Assembly: GCA_016808115.1 (NCBI GenBank)
Contig: JAEQBH010000650.1
Span: forward strand, 62,001-126,000
DNA from: Tetrastigma voinierianum
Lineage: Eukaryota > Streptophyta > Magnoliopsida > Vitales > Vitaceae
Direction: 5' to 3'
Length of the DNA stretch: 64,000 nucleotides
Below the pieces are notes generated by a model. That model saw only the letters and a program-made list of their open reading frames with translations, did no database searches and was not told the DNA's origin. Positions 48,900 through 60,208 of this stretch are shown piece after piece. Numbering within the stretch: position 1 is the first letter of the stretch; the number at the start of each line of letters is the position of its first letter. A program made the translations under genes and the position numbers.

Positions 48900-50036
48900 G
48901 ACTGTACTATCTTCTATTTGAAAATTCAAAAGCACAGTACACTTTCAATTAAATTTAGGGTGGATGATATAGTCTTCAAGTCCTACGTCCCAACACTCCT
49001 AGCCGAACAACTTGTAAGACACATGAGCATAAAATTGAAACAGAGCTTACCCAGAACCACACACTTTTTGAGGTCATTGCATCACAAAACTTTAATCCTA
49101 GGGATTCATCTGATAGGCAAAATATGCTAAGAACTTATTCAGTAAGTTTGAACTTGGTACAACCAAACATCGAAGGACCCTAATAGGGACACATGACAAG
49201 ATTACTAAAGATGAAGCAGGGAACAATGTTGATCAATTTCCTCAGAATGATTAGACAATTGTTGTACTTCAACTATGCCAACCAATTAATATTATAGCGT
49301 GGGAGTTTGTGTGCGAGTACTACAAGTCCCAAGGATAGTAATCTTTTAGCAACAATAAGATTATCAAATATATAGGTGAACAATGGAATCAGTGGTCTCA
49401 TATAATCCTGAGACACTGCTACTGTCTAGCCTAGTGGATATTGTGATGACACGGAACTCCCCACAATATAAAGGTAATTGTGGGTGTTTCTTCCTTAGCA
49501 ACAACCTTGTGTCTTGGTTCAGTAGAAAATAGAACTACATATCACTTTTTCATAATCCATTTAATATATATGAATTCCGGGTAGTGATGCACACAACTCT
49601 GTCACGAGAATGAGCAAAGATCTGGTGTCTCTAGAGAAGTCCAACACTCTACTATGACAACCTCAATGCTATCAAATATCTACAAAATCCACCCCAGCAT
49701 TCGAGAACCAAGCAAATTGACACAGACACCACTACATTCAAAACCTGATTGAGGACACCATCACCTGTGCACGATCCATTGAAGATCAAATGGTCGACAT
49801 TTTCACCAAAGGGTTGGATGCTTCCAAGTACGAATCTCTACGTAAGGTCATCCTTGCGGTTAAGCATTGTGGAGTAGAAGGGGTCCCCTTGGTCTACATT
49901 AAGCTCCACCGACTCCATCTCAAACTTAGTAAGGCATTTGTCCTTGTCTTTTCTGGTGTAAGGTGGAGGAATAGGGGAGTGTATTTGCATCTCTGCCTGT
50001 CCTTAAGGGATATTTTTCCAGTCATGACAAAGGGGG
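48900..50036 (+). pseudogene. Ty1/copia pol remnant (end of RT and RNase H)
   Basis: RT's catalytic site is present as RVDDIVFKS (48956), where the family reads YVDDI. The order then matches copia pol: AKYAKNLFSKFELGTTKHRR (about 49118-49175) and THDKITKDEAGNNVDQF (49190). RNase H follows with NNLVSWFSRK-like sequence (49500), and the end is SIEDQMVDIFTKGLDASKYE (49778-49835), the familiar copia C-terminus DQxADIFTKxL. Indels shift the frame repeatedly. Only a short tail (SLRKVILAVKHCGV) stays open up to 50089, which is probably why a 99-codon ORF appears here. Gag, protease and integrase are not in the window. Confidence 0.8.
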
Positions 50037-50043
50037 AGAATAT
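50030..50043 (+). other. Polypurine tract of the copia element
   Basis: aaagggggagaatat precedes TGAGTTTG. The G-run and its position after pol are typical of copia elements. Confidence 0.75.
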
Positions 50044-51050
50044 TGAGTTTGAAATTGTCCATATCTTCGTCTCAAGGGTTCTACAATAAGATAGCTACTT
50101 CAAATATCGAGCTTGTTGAAGATTTGTTGAAATAGAGGTGAAATCCCTAGTTGGACTAGGAAGTAGTTCGGACCAAGGCAATCCTATAGTGCAGGGACGT
50201 GTGAGACTCAAAGAGTCCGGACTAGGATTATAGTTTATATGGGATGTAAGGCAATCTGTTAGCTAGGAGGCCAAGGAACTTAGGGAGCAAGTAACCGATG
50301 TGCTTAGGAACTTTTTGGCAAGTGGATAACGATCAAATCACTAGAGATCCGGACGGCTGTCAAACCAAAATTAGAAACTTTTTAGGATTATATTATGTTG
50401 AGGATTCTTGATCAACAAGTTTCTGATTTCCGTTGTGATAGCTTAAAGGAAATAACAAAAAATAGAATGTAGGGTTTGAGTCATATTAGGTGAATGATTC
50501 AACCATATCTAGACTTCCAAGACCAAATCCACAAGGATATAAATCCGGGGGTTTGAAAGATCTCGGTACGGATTTTAGGAGGAGAGCTTGAAGAAGAACA
50601 AGCAAAGTTTGGACGTGTTGAGAGATTGAGAAGTGTAGATACTTGATTGAGGTATTGCACGTTAAAAGCCTTTCACCTTGTGTGAAAGATGATGTTTTTT
50701 ATGTTCTTCATCTTATATTGATGTAATGTGGGAAATGGATGTACGATGCTGTAGAGAGGGGAATTGAGGGGGTTCATTCTGAAATCTACTATAAGTATTT
50801 AGGTTTCAAGGACCATGGGTAGAGAGAGTCTCTTATCATATAAGACTAATTGTAAACTTTGAATCAAATTAGTGGAAATCCTTGCATTGACACATCCTCG
50901 AGGACGTAGGGAGGTTGTCGAACCATGTAAAAGATTGTGTATGTTTTTCCTTTATTGCAAACATAGTACATCTGCTCTGCACACCCTAAGTCCTATAGGG
51001 GGAGTTCGGACATAGTGCACTAAAATTCAAACAAGATCACAGTTCGAACA
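50044..51050 (+). repeat. 3' LTR of the copia element (about 1 kb)
   Basis: It begins TGAGTTTGAAATTGTCC after the purine tract and probably ends at gttcgaaca near 51050. It contains a sequence typical of copia LTR starts (ttgtccatatcttcgtctca). No second LTR is in the window, so the right border is an estimate. Confidence 0.55.
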
Positions 51051-52336
51051 TCAAAGACTGTAACTTAGAACACACACTTATATCTGTCAACTAACATTCT
51101 AAAACCCATGCTAATAGATCGAATTTAGAATCTATCATGGGAATCGGTTAGGTTAAATAGCTAAAATACTAAAGACACATAAATTGAATAAAATTAATGG
51201 AAGACTAAGAAAATATATAAGTTTCAACATTTAGTCATGGAACCAGTCAAATTAATAAACGTGAACTATAAAACCATATAAACTAAAATTCTGAAAACAT
51301 ATGAACTAAACTAAGTGACTAAAATTATGAAAGATATGTGAGCCAAGTTGGATGGGTCTAAATTAATTATGAACCAACTATTCTGAAATATGAATTTAGT
51401 GACACAAGATCAACTATACATATTAACTAAAATCCTGAGAAGCTCACAGTATAAAACTAGATCAATAAAAAAAATTGAAACCATTTATATTACCTACACC
51501 AATTTTTTTAATAAGTCTAAAAGAAAGCACTAAGCCAGACTGATATGGATTAAGAATTAAAAATCAATGAATGTCTAAAATATTGAAATAATAATAAAAA
51601 ATAATCTAAAATTCAAACCTATTAAAGAAAGCTTGATTTAGGGAGGGGAAGGGTCCTAGCCAGGACAATGTACTACATTGTAACTAAATTAAGTGTTTAG
51701 ATGTCAAAAAAAGAAAGCTTGATTTAGATATTGAAGGTTTTTTTTTTTTTTTAAAGAAGACACTGGAGTTAAAATATATAAAAGTGAAACAAATATAAAA
51801 GAAGATAACTTTCAATCATATTAAAAACGGAAGTAATATGATAAAGAAACTGGATTTTACTCAAATTAAAACAATAAAATAAAACTTTGGCTCATATTTT
51901 TCCCATCGAGAATGCGGTGTGTGATGATGGATTGTTATCAGAGGACCATACACAGATTCTTGGGCCAAAGGCAAAGGATGTGATCTTCCCCCTCAATTAA
52001 CATTGAATGATTGCTCAAATGATGAAAAAAAAAAATGCTATTACTTGCCTTACCAGGAAAGAAAAACATATTATAACTGCATACTTTTAGTAGGGTGATT
52101 TAAAAACATGATTTAAATTCAAGTTTATTGAATCCATGTGGTAAAAGGAAGTTCTTCTTAACCTTTTACTTGCGGAAATTAATTGGCCCTTATTATATAA
52201 ACTCTTATTGTTGCATAAAAAATAAAATCGCTACTAAATATATAATTAATGGTCTAATGGACACATTAATTTTAAACCCGCCACCATAAATAGGCAATAG
52301 ACGCATTAATCTTAAAACCGATGCCATAAAAGCTTA
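51051..52336. other. AT-rich intergenic DNA
   Basis: No coding or structural feature is supported. A 14-base sequence, gaaagcttgattta, recurs at about 51626 and 51713, and a poly-T run lies near 51740. Confidence 0.4.
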
Positions 52337-52344
52337 GAGATAAG
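52337..52344. repeat. 8-bp target-site duplication GAGATAAG, left copy
   Basis: GAGATAAG at 52337-52344 recurs at 53028-53035, flanking an element with inverted ends. An 8-bp duplication is the hAT hallmark. Confidence 0.85.
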
Positions 52345-53027
52345 TAATGTTTTGAAAATCGGACTGTATCGGGTTGATCATCGATTGGCCATAAAATCAA
52401 TTCGTTTCAATACAAAAAATTGGTTTTGAATGAACCAAATAAGAAATGTTTGAATCGGTGAGCCAGGGTGGCCAGATCGGGTTCTCCCGGCGAATCAAGA
52501 GGTTCGCTCCCACAAATTTTTTTTTTTTTTTAAAGTTAAAACGATATAATTTTGATACTTTTTACATCGAAACGACGTCGTTTTGTTTAGGGTTAGAAGA
52601 CTTGTAGGGTTAAAAGACTTATAATTAAAGAAAAATTCAATCAAATACTACATACCCATGGATTCCAACATAGAAGGAGAAGTTATAAGATAATCATTCT
52701 ACCATTGTACTATCATTATGATTATTTTAGACGTTAACAAAATTATATATTACTATAAATTAATTATATATTTATATAAATAAGTTTATTCTATTGTTAA
52801 TATGTTTTCATATTTAAACATTATAAATATTTTAAAAATATATTTTAAAATATTTTATTTATATAAAATTAATAAATAATATCTTAAAAATTATTAATTA
52901 TATATTTTAAAATTTAAATAAAATATAAATAATATATTTATTATATCATTGGTACCGTCGGTTGGATCAATAAACCGTGAATCCTATCATTTTTCGGATT
53001 CAGTCACTGACGGTTTTAAAGGCATTG
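52345..53027. mobile_element. hAT-type MITE, 683 bp
   Basis: The left end is TAATGTTTTGAAAATCGGAC; the right end on the other strand is CAATGCCTTTAAAACCGTCA. The two are imperfect inverted repeats. The element sits between 8-bp direct repeats GAGATAAG and contains no transposase, so it is non-autonomous. The ends (gttttgaaaaccgg-like, followed by many aaccgg/atcggt motifs) resemble a MITE family common in eudicots. The middle holds AT-rich sequence and acgacgtcgt (52574). Confidence 0.8.
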
Positions 53028-53045
53028 GAGATAAGGATTCGCGCT

Positions 53046-53445
53046 AGGGTGCGTGATGCGAGTCGGGCTCGAGTTAATATTCATTTCGAACTTCGAAAAA
53101 CTTTCAGCTTCGAATCAGAGGAGCTTCGACTCGAGCTCAGCTTCGCGACTTGAAAAATGGCTTCGGTCGAACTTCAGCGCCAAAACTTCGGAACTTCGGC
53201 TCGAGCTGAACTGAGAGCGAGCTTCGAACTTCGGCTCGAGCTTCGAAGACTTCGGCTCGAAACTCGAACTGGCTCGGCTCAAGTTCGAACTCGAACTCGA
53301 ACTCGGCTCAAGTTCGAACTCGAACTTCGACTGAGCTGAACTACGACGAGAGCTGCGAAACTCGAACCTTTCGAATTTCGAGCTCGAACTTTCGAAGTGA
53401 ACTTCGACTCAAGCTTGAATTTGAATTAGACACGACTCGATATTG
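53046..53445. repeat. Block of TTCGAA/CTCGAG/TCGAGC motifs, left
   Basis: Nearly 400 bases are composed of short overlapping palindromes and their variants (ttcgaa, gctcgagc, cttcgactcgag, aactcgaactcgaac). An ORF at 53157-53339 (rich in L, E, R and T) is a by-product of this composition. A similar block occurs at 56095-56290. Paired sub-terminal arrays of this type are known from non-autonomous plant DNA transposons, so the two blocks may be element ends. Confidence 0.7.
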
Positions 53446-56094
53446 GACCATGTCATTTTCAAAAGCAAGGTCTCTGGTTGTTAGTATTATCATATAAAAC
53501 AAGGAATATGAATAATGAAACAAACTCTTAGTCAACACAAAATGAAGTGCGAGGATCAACTACAACATCATAAAAATTTAGTTTTAAGTAATTTTACACA
53601 TGGACTTTCGGTAAGCAAATACACTTGAAAGCATATTCTTATGTCTGACTTCAAATAATCTGATAGCCTATGATAGGTGCTAGGTTTCAAGGGCTACAGG
53701 CGATCATGAAAATGTGATATAACCTCAGGTCAGGCAAATGGCGATCAACCAAAAGCCCACGTCAAAACATCTTCCACAAACACTACTGAAAAACATAATG
53801 GTTTGCTGTGTAATATTTAACTGCGTAAGAAAACATCATGCCCTTGGACAAAGCCACGGAGGCGAAAGGTGATAAGTACCCCCTCTGATAAAAAATACTT
53901 TGAGCTCGAGACCAACCACGAGAGGGCAAAAGGTAGTAAATTGCCGTGTAAGTTCCACTCTCATCTAAATACCCAATGTTAATGCGAGGTGACGTGATCT
54001 TTTGAAGTGATGAGCTTTATTAGTGAGCGCAAGTAAAATGGCCACTCCTGAGGCGGCTAAAAAATGGGTGCTCTGTAAAATGAAGAAGCATACCCTTTCC
54101 CCAAGGATGTAAAGATCCATGTTTTGTCATGCTTAGTTCGCATCTTAGTGGTTGTTTGAGATATACGATGTGAATCTCGAAACTACGATTCGAAAATCGG
54201 TCGAAACAATTGCAAATGTTCGTTTAGATGGTTAAAAATACGGGTTGTGGGCACATTTAAAATGCAACTTCATATCTGAAAAAGCATATAATTTTCGTGA
54301 GGAAACGAAAGGAGCATCAGTGTACACATATGGATACTCATTAGGTTGTTTCCATAAGTATTTTTAAAGACAATAAATTGTATAACATTAAAACATAGGG
54401 AATCATAACGTATAATCTTGTACAACACGGTAAAAGGTTAAAGCTGATTTGAGGGTGTAGGTAAACAAACAAAATATTAAGCAAGATGGGGTTTGTTTAG
54501 ATGCGCTATAAAATTCCTACTACCTCCTAACATCAACAATCATATAAACTAGTCACGGGAAGAGAAATATAGCAACAAATTCGAGTTTGATTGCAGGAAA
54601 TCAAAGGAATGGGGTTGAAACTTAACTTTAACAAAATCCATAACCATAGACGAATCGCAGCCCATGAAACCATTTTCTATGCATTTTCGGTAATGACAGA
54701 CAATCACAAATTAAAAGAAATTGCAAATGCGAAATTAAACGCGACATTTGATGCGAGAAGAGCGAGAGGGGCACTTACGAGAAGAGGAGAAACACTTGAC
54801 CTTGATGAAGGATTAGGGTTTCTCTTAGGCCTTAAACAACTCCATTTGGTCGGTTTTAAGAACCAAACGATTGCAAAATGCAGATGAGAAGGCGAGAAAA
54901 TGAAGAATCTGGAATATGTGTCTCTCGATCCAAACGTTTCGAAGAAAGCCCGATTTCTTAAGCTTGGCAAACTCTTCGAGGGCACTTAATAGGAAGCGTA
55001 AAGATAAACAAAAGCAATCACATATCGATAAATAGCGTCCCACCACCCGACATTTAGAGAGTATACATAGAAAATAACGAAGAGTTCTTGGAGCGAGTTC
55101 ATAGTAGCTAAGAAAACTGGGTTCTCTGAAGCTCTGGAAGGGAGGAAAAACAAACCTTAGTGAATTTTGGATTTTGAAAGCGGTCGGAAGCTTTTGTAAA
55201 TAAACTCATTCTTCAAGGGTTAACAAAGGGATGAAAGACTAGGCCCATTACAACCCGATTTGATTTGGCGTGAGAAAATTATCAACTAAAAAAATTGTTA
55301 AAATTAAATATTTATATTTATATTTATTGATTTAATTAAATATTTATGGTCATTTTTATTTTTAATTGAATATTTATTTTTATTTTAAATTTTAATTAAA
55401 TATTTATTTATATTTTTAAATCAAATTTATAGTGTATGGACTATGGAGTGATATAAATGAACGAAGGGTACATGATGTAATTATTAAGGAAGAGAAAGGG
55501 TAAAATTGAAATAGATTTAGGATAGATAAAACTTTGGAAGTACTCCTTTGCTTTGGATATACAACTAAAACTTAGCTAAATCTCAAAAGTGATCCCAACG
55601 GTGATCCAAGAGCAGTCGGTTTTCTTGGCGGGAAGAAGCAGAGGCTGTTATATGGCCAGAAAAATGGGTGTTGGATGTGAAAAAGAAAGGATGAGTGAGG
55701 AAGGGTTGGGAAGAAGGGATCAAGTGAACTTTTTAAATTAAAAATTTTAAGTACTAATTAGATAATAATATATCACAAAAAAGAGAAAAAAGTCACCTAA
55801 AATTATTTTTAACTCTTTTAACACATAGATAAGTGACCACATATATATCTGTTATAAACCATCAAAAATTTATGATTTTTAAGAATACAAAACAAAGATA
55901 AATTTATCATATTCTCTTAAATCTTTTTAAGAAAATTAATTAATTTTAAAATAAATACATTTATAACTAAATAAATAATGAAAATTTATAATTTTAAGAA
56001 TACAAAATAGAATATATTATTTATGACATCCCCTAAAGAAAAGATATCAAATTTAAAAATAAAACTTTTAAAATTTTATATACAAAATATTTTC
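53446..56094. other. AT-rich interval between the two TCGA-rich blocks
   Basis: No recognised gene. On the minus strand at 55100-54700 there is an open, 5'-exon-like stretch (MNSLQELFVIFYVYSLNVGW from about 55101; PSKSLPSLRNRAFFETFGSR from about 54982). It is interrupted by a stop and I do not recognise it. Strongly AT-rich sequence lies at 55280-55430 and 55730-56080. Confidence 0.35.
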
Positions 56095-56290
56095 TAGTTT
56101 CTCGCGAGCTTTTCGAGTCAAGTTATGAGTTGCTCGACTCGACTCGTTAACATTCAGTCAGAGCTCGAGGAGCTTCAGTCGGCTTTTACTCAGTCAAGAG
56201 CTCACTCAGCGTGGAGTTTTGACCAAGTTTTGCAAGTCAGTGGCTCGCGAGGTATATCGTCTGAATTAGCACCCAGTTCTTGCCATGTTC
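56095..56290. repeat. Block of TCGA-rich motifs, right
   Basis: Contains tctcgcgagcttttcgagtc (56100), gctcgactcgactcg (56132) and cagagctcgaggagcttcag (56159). It is less regular than the left block but of the same motif type, and is about 3 kb from it. Confidence 0.55.
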
Positions 56291-56784
56291 CCCTCTCTCG
56301 GTCTTCCACATAACTCCTCTGGTTGTCTCTCCTCAATGAGCGCCCAGACTCCCCATCGGTGAAACACTCTCTTGGCTCGATTCAGCGCGAATCTGGCTTC
56401 TATGCTCGAAGTTTTCCGAATATAGCTTTTGTTTCTCATATTTACTATAGAAATCGCTCTATTCACCACCTCCGTTTTTCTTCAATTTTAGGGTTCTGGC
56501 TCTGACTATAGAGCTCCAGAACATTCTGGCTCTCCATAGTTCCTAATAGCTCTATTTACTCCCTTGTCTCGACTTCTTTTCCTCTTCTCTTTTGGTTAAC
56601 CTTTCGTTTGGTTCCTAAGAAAACAAAAAATTGAAAATTGAAATCGGGATTTATAAATAATGGACTCTTGATTGAGTTGCTTTTCTTTTTCTTCTCCTAC
56701 CTAAGCTCTTTTGAACAATACAAATCTCACGATTCTTGAATTAAAGGCTCTGGTATAATCTGGTTAAACTTGAATTGAAACTCC

Positions 56785-56915
56785 ATGTTTAGGGTTTCTT
56801 CTGAATTTGATTGCAATGGAGACGCTGAATTGGGTCCACTCCACCAGAGCTGTGACGAGATCATTGTGGTACGTCATGGCGAAATTGCTTGGAAATACGG
56901 ATGGAGAGGAATTCG
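56785..56915 (+). pseudogene. Phosphoglycerate mutase-like gene, first exon only
   Basis: From an ATG at 56785 the plus strand reads MFRVSSEFDCNGDAELGPLH, then CDEIIVVRHGEIAW. VVRHGE is the RHG signature whose His accepts the phosphoryl group in the histidine phosphatase/phosphoglycerate mutase superfamily. Plant members have a similar short N-terminus followed by EIIVVRHGETEWN. After AW an extra A shifts the frame: aatacggatgga would continue WNTDG, matching the family WNADGRIQ. A gtatgc at about 56903 may be the old splice donor. No second exon is found downstream. This is a fragment of a cytosolic enzyme gene, not a working copy. Confidence 0.65.
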
Positions 56916-57194
56916 GGTATGCGAAATGCATATGTTTCCTGTGTGAAATTCGATTAGTCTATTCTCTGATTGATAGCTTTTCCACAATTTTAAATTTTTT
57001 GTGATCAGTTGAAATCGGTGAATGGTACGTGAAATTCAAACAATGAGAAATTACTCTACATGGAGTGCCTTATTAATTCCACTGCATTGCTCTAGTTTCT
57101 GTTGAATGTTTATTCTATAAGTTTTCTAGAGTAGTGATTGATGTAGGCTTCATTCCTAATTGAAAATCTTATGAGATTAACATATTATCATCTC

Positions 57195-57700
57195 AGTTGC
57201 AGAATGGCCTCCTCTGGAATGTACTGGGACTTCATCTTCACTTGATGGATGGCCAGAAGATCCCGACTGAGCCTCAAATGTGAAGAAGCAAGAAGCTAGA
57301 GACAACCTGCAAATGATTCTTCCACCTCTCACCTTTAGAAGGTTCTAAAATCTGCTCCAAATTAGCAATAAGCTAAAGATGACAAAATCCAGCACCAAAA
57401 AGAAAATGCTTTGTTTGAATAGGAATATCGACGCTACATTTGTCACAATGGGAAGCAGGAGAGAAGCAGCAGAGATCACAAAACAATCTGTAGAACTTTC
57501 AACTTTGGGTGATTTGGCGGCCGGCGGTCAGTAATAGAGCTTCCTAACATTGAAGCCAACATGAAAGTCGCAAAGATGAAACCATGTGGAATCTCCTCGT
57601 TGTTTGGGCTCAGAGCAGGAGTCCAGAGGAACACAAAAATATACATCGAGCCTTTAGAGCAGGGACTGGTGCACCCAGCCATGCATTTTTCTCATGTGGA
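57195..57700 (-). pseudogene. Molybdate-anion transporter-like (MFS) gene fragment
   Basis: On the minus strand from about 57660: KGSMYIFVFLWTPALSPNNE, then EIPHGFIFATFMLASMLGSS. This is a transmembrane segment typical of plant molybdate-anion transporters (MFSD5/MOT2 type). One base is then missing in QIVFVISAASLLLPIVTN (57500-57435). Further down, CRLSLASCFFTFEAQSG and tccattccagaggaggcc correspond to the family's FCTFEA and SQYIPEEA parts. The frame shifts at least twice and stops are present. It lies between a PGM exon and CUE exons that run the other way. It would span the plasma membrane if intact; here it is a relic. Confidence 0.65.
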
Positions 57701-58001
57701 CCACATGAAACGCTAATAACTAAAGCTCAAAAAGGAGGAAAAAATGAAAGAATTAAAAATTTTGAGAAAGAGATGAATTAACTCATAAGAGTTACAAACA
57801 ATGCATCCTTTATTGGATGATCTAACAGTACAAGTTTTTACCTTATTTCTTATTATACAAAGAAAACACAGAAACATTCAGCATTTGGTAGTTATAGATA
57901 CAAAGTTTTTAGCTAAAATTGTTGTTTTTGTTACTGTTGTTTCCCAGGTGCAGAATGTGTCCATCATAGTTGCTGTACTTATGTGGTTTGTCTTATTGCA
58001 G

Positions 58002-58482
58002 GAAAACTTGATGCTGAAGGAACAAGTGGAAGCTTTGCTTCAGGAGAACATAATTCTCAAGCGGCCTGTGGGTATTCAGCATGAGCGTCAGAAAGAGAGT
58101 GAAGAGAGGAACCAAGAATTGCAGCACCTGAAGCGGATGGTTACCCAATGCCAGGAGCAGTTGAGAACAATAGAGGTAGAAATTCATGAACATGAAATCT
58201 TCTGACCTACATGTTACTTAATTTTAGATGGGAAAAGTTTCATCTCATTTCACAAGTTGCATGGTTTTTCTAAAATATGCTTTTCACTTGATTTCTTGGA
58301 AGCCTAATCATCATTACAAAAATTGTCTTGTTGGTGTTGTGTAATTTTTTTGTAGTGGAATGACACTTTTATCTGATGTTGCAATGATGTAACAGGTGAA
58401 TAATTATGCGCTCTCAATGCACTTGAGGCAGGCTCAGCAAAATAGCTCCATCCTTGGCCATTTCCATCCAAGTTTCTTCTAA
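58002..58482 (+). pseudogene. Last two exons of a CUE-domain protein-like gene
   Basis: Exon A, 58002-58175, lies between ttgcag and gtagaa. It reads ENLMLKEQVEALLQENIILK then RPVGIQHERQKESEERNQEL and ends QCQEQLRTIE. Exon B, 58396-58482, lies after gtaacag and reads VNNYALSMHLRQAQQNSSIL then GHFHPSSF and a stop. The pair closely resembles the C-terminal coiled coil of plant ubiquitin-binding CUE proteins, which end LRTLEVNNYALTMHLRQAQQ...GRFHPDVF. Both splice sites are canonical and the phases agree. The upstream CUE domain is not found in the 2 kb before it, so this is a 3' gene fragment, or the end of a gene whose first exons were replaced. An open frame running back to 57801 is probably intron. 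Confidence 0.6.
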
Positions 58483-58969
58483 GGAACATGCTATTGGGCT
58501 TTTCAGGAGATGACTGTTGAGTAGCACTAATAATCTTTAGACTGGCTTTTAACTTTGAAAGGTGCTACCTCATACACAGTTTATGCAATTTGAACTCTTA
58601 AATTAGTCTAAACTACTTTGTGAAGGGTGCTTTTTGCCATTGTTCTTCTTGATTTGAAAATGGATATGATGCCCTATATTAGTCTAAACTACTTTGTGAA
58701 GGGTGCTTTTTGCCATTGTTCTTCTTGATTTTGAAAATGGAAATGATGCCCATTAATGCTTGAAACTAGATGTTAACATTGAACAATGGTGTTCAATGTT
58801 GAACTTTTTTTTTCCTTTTTTGATCAAGACACAATTACCACATTTGCTTGTTTTGGTCTTCAATTAATTTTGCTCACCTCATCCCTTGACAGTTGCCTTT
58901 GTCATTGAGAGTTCACCAGAGCCCATATTTGTTCTCATTGATATTCATAATTTTGGTTTTACTTTGCAG

Positions 58970-59053
58970 ATTGTGAGTAATGGTGTTTACCAAAGCATTG
59001 AGCATAGGGCAATCATGAACTCAGTGAAGGAGAGGCTCTCTGCTGTCGCCTAG
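58970..59053 (+). pseudogene. 2-oxoglutarate/Fe(II) dioxygenase exon fragment
   Basis: After the acceptor ctttgcag the exon reads IVSNGVYQSIEHRAIMNSVK, ERLSAVA and a stop. The KSIEHRAVVNxxKERLS block is the hallmark of the C-terminal half of plant 2OG-Fe(II) oxygenases; its Arg belongs to the 2-oxoglutarate-binding RxS region nearby in the fold. In complete enzymes another 40-60 residues follow (ATFxxP...), so the protein is cut short here. The HxD part of the active site is not found upstream. Like its neighbours, it is a single displaced exon. Confidence 0.7.
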
Positions 59054-59200
59054 GTATATCTTTCTGTTCTCCTAAATCACATGCCTGTTAGCTTTTTTGT
59101 GTTCTGGTATCAATGTTTTTGTTTCTTGATACATTGACCCTGCCATAGATGACTGTATCCTGTAATTAATTTGAGTTGAGTTTGTGTTTTCTCTCTTTAG

Positions 59201-59265
59201 TTCTTCAAAGATTCCTTGATTATAAAGAAGCTTCCAATGGATTTGCGACCAAGCTCCACTGAAAG
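59201..59265 (+). other. Exon-like segment of unknown origin
   Basis: 65 bases between ctctctttag and gtaacaaa, open as FFKDSLIIKKLPMDLRPSST. The splice borders and composition look like an exon, but I do not recognise the family. It may belong to the fragment cluster just upstream. Confidence 0.3.
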
Positions 59266-59667
59266 GTAACAAAATTGTCTAGTATGTACACCACCAGATC
59301 CCGTTCAAATTGTTTTGGAATAGTTTATTTGTTTGAAAATTATAAGATTGTAAGTATCTAAATGTTTGCAAATAAGGATGTTGTGATGTCCATTTTTCCT
59401 AGTAAGCTTCTTCAATTTCAAACAAGAATTTGGACATGATTGGTTCTATCCTATTGATGGTGGCAATTGACTGGTTGGCTAATGGGCTAATGGAATAGTT
59501 TATGGTATGTTTGGATGCATGTTTTGTCTCCTACTAGGAGTGTGTCTTGTGATAACAGAGATTCGAGAAATTGGAGTGAATGTAATTCACACTTTTTTGG
59601 TTTTTCTCTTTGTATCTTTTTCCTTTTCTTCTTCTTCACTATCTTGTGTTATCTTTCAGTGTTAAGG

Positions 59668-59990
59668 CACAATCTTGGGCGTTCTCGATCCCAATAGCTA
59701 TTGAGATGAGGTTTTCCTCGCACTTATAAACTCATCACCAACCCCTTTAGCAGATGTGGGGATAGCAACAATCTCCCCCTCACACCTTCGGATTAGATGG
59801 GAGGACGACAACCCCGAGTTTCTCTCGATGGGTCGAGACTTGTTGTCTTTTTGGGCTCGATACCGGTGTTAGGTGATCTTGGACTTTACCGATCCCAGAA
59901 GGCTAGCTGCTGAGATGAGGTTTTCACTGTGACTATAAACATCATGACCTTCCACAATCGATGTGGGATAACCCAATACGGACCTTGGTA
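59668..59990 (+). mobile_element. Short direct-repeat element (TRIM-like or worn LTR)
   Basis: Two copies of a roughly 100-bp sequence, about 206 bases apart: gatcccaatagcta..tgagatgaggttttc...cttataaac (59668-59765) and gatcccagaaggctagctgctgagatgaggttttc...ctataaac...gatgtggga (59890-59980). Each has a TATA-like (c/a)ttataaac followed by gatgtggg. The phrase gggctcgataccggtgttag links them. This resembles small LTR/TRIM sequences common in eudicots; borders and target duplication were not found. Confidence 0.4.
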
Positions 59991-60208
59991 GGAATGGGCT
60001 TTCTCCAATGAGATGTTCTTGGTTTCCAAACTTCTTTATTGGGCACTATGACGAGGATATCAACTTTTTTCAATATATAAGTTTCTCTGCAAACTTTTTC
60101 TTTTGGTAAAACGATCCTAGGAAACTTGCCTTCTCAAGAATTTTAGCACGCATTAAATCCTATCTTCAGCCTTTTCCATTTTTTCTTTGCGGCTTTTCCC
60201 TTTTCTAA

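Noticed and set aside
49790..50089. 99-codon ORF as a host gene
   Set aside because: It begins with MVDIFTKGLDASKYES, the C-terminus of copia RNase H, and runs through the purine tract into the LTR.
53157..53339. ORF rich in Leu, Glu, Arg and Thr
   Set aside because: It follows from the TCGA-rich repeat block; it has no start context and no family resemblance.
57801..58205. 134-codon ORF as a complete protein
   Set aside because: Only the part from 58002 matches a known protein. The upstream part ends in a clear tcttattgcag acceptor and is probably intron.
59668..59990. Cassandra TRIM with embedded 5S rRNA promoter
   Set aside because: The conserved 5S box A and box C sequences of Cassandra are not present; only a generic short direct-repeat element is supported.
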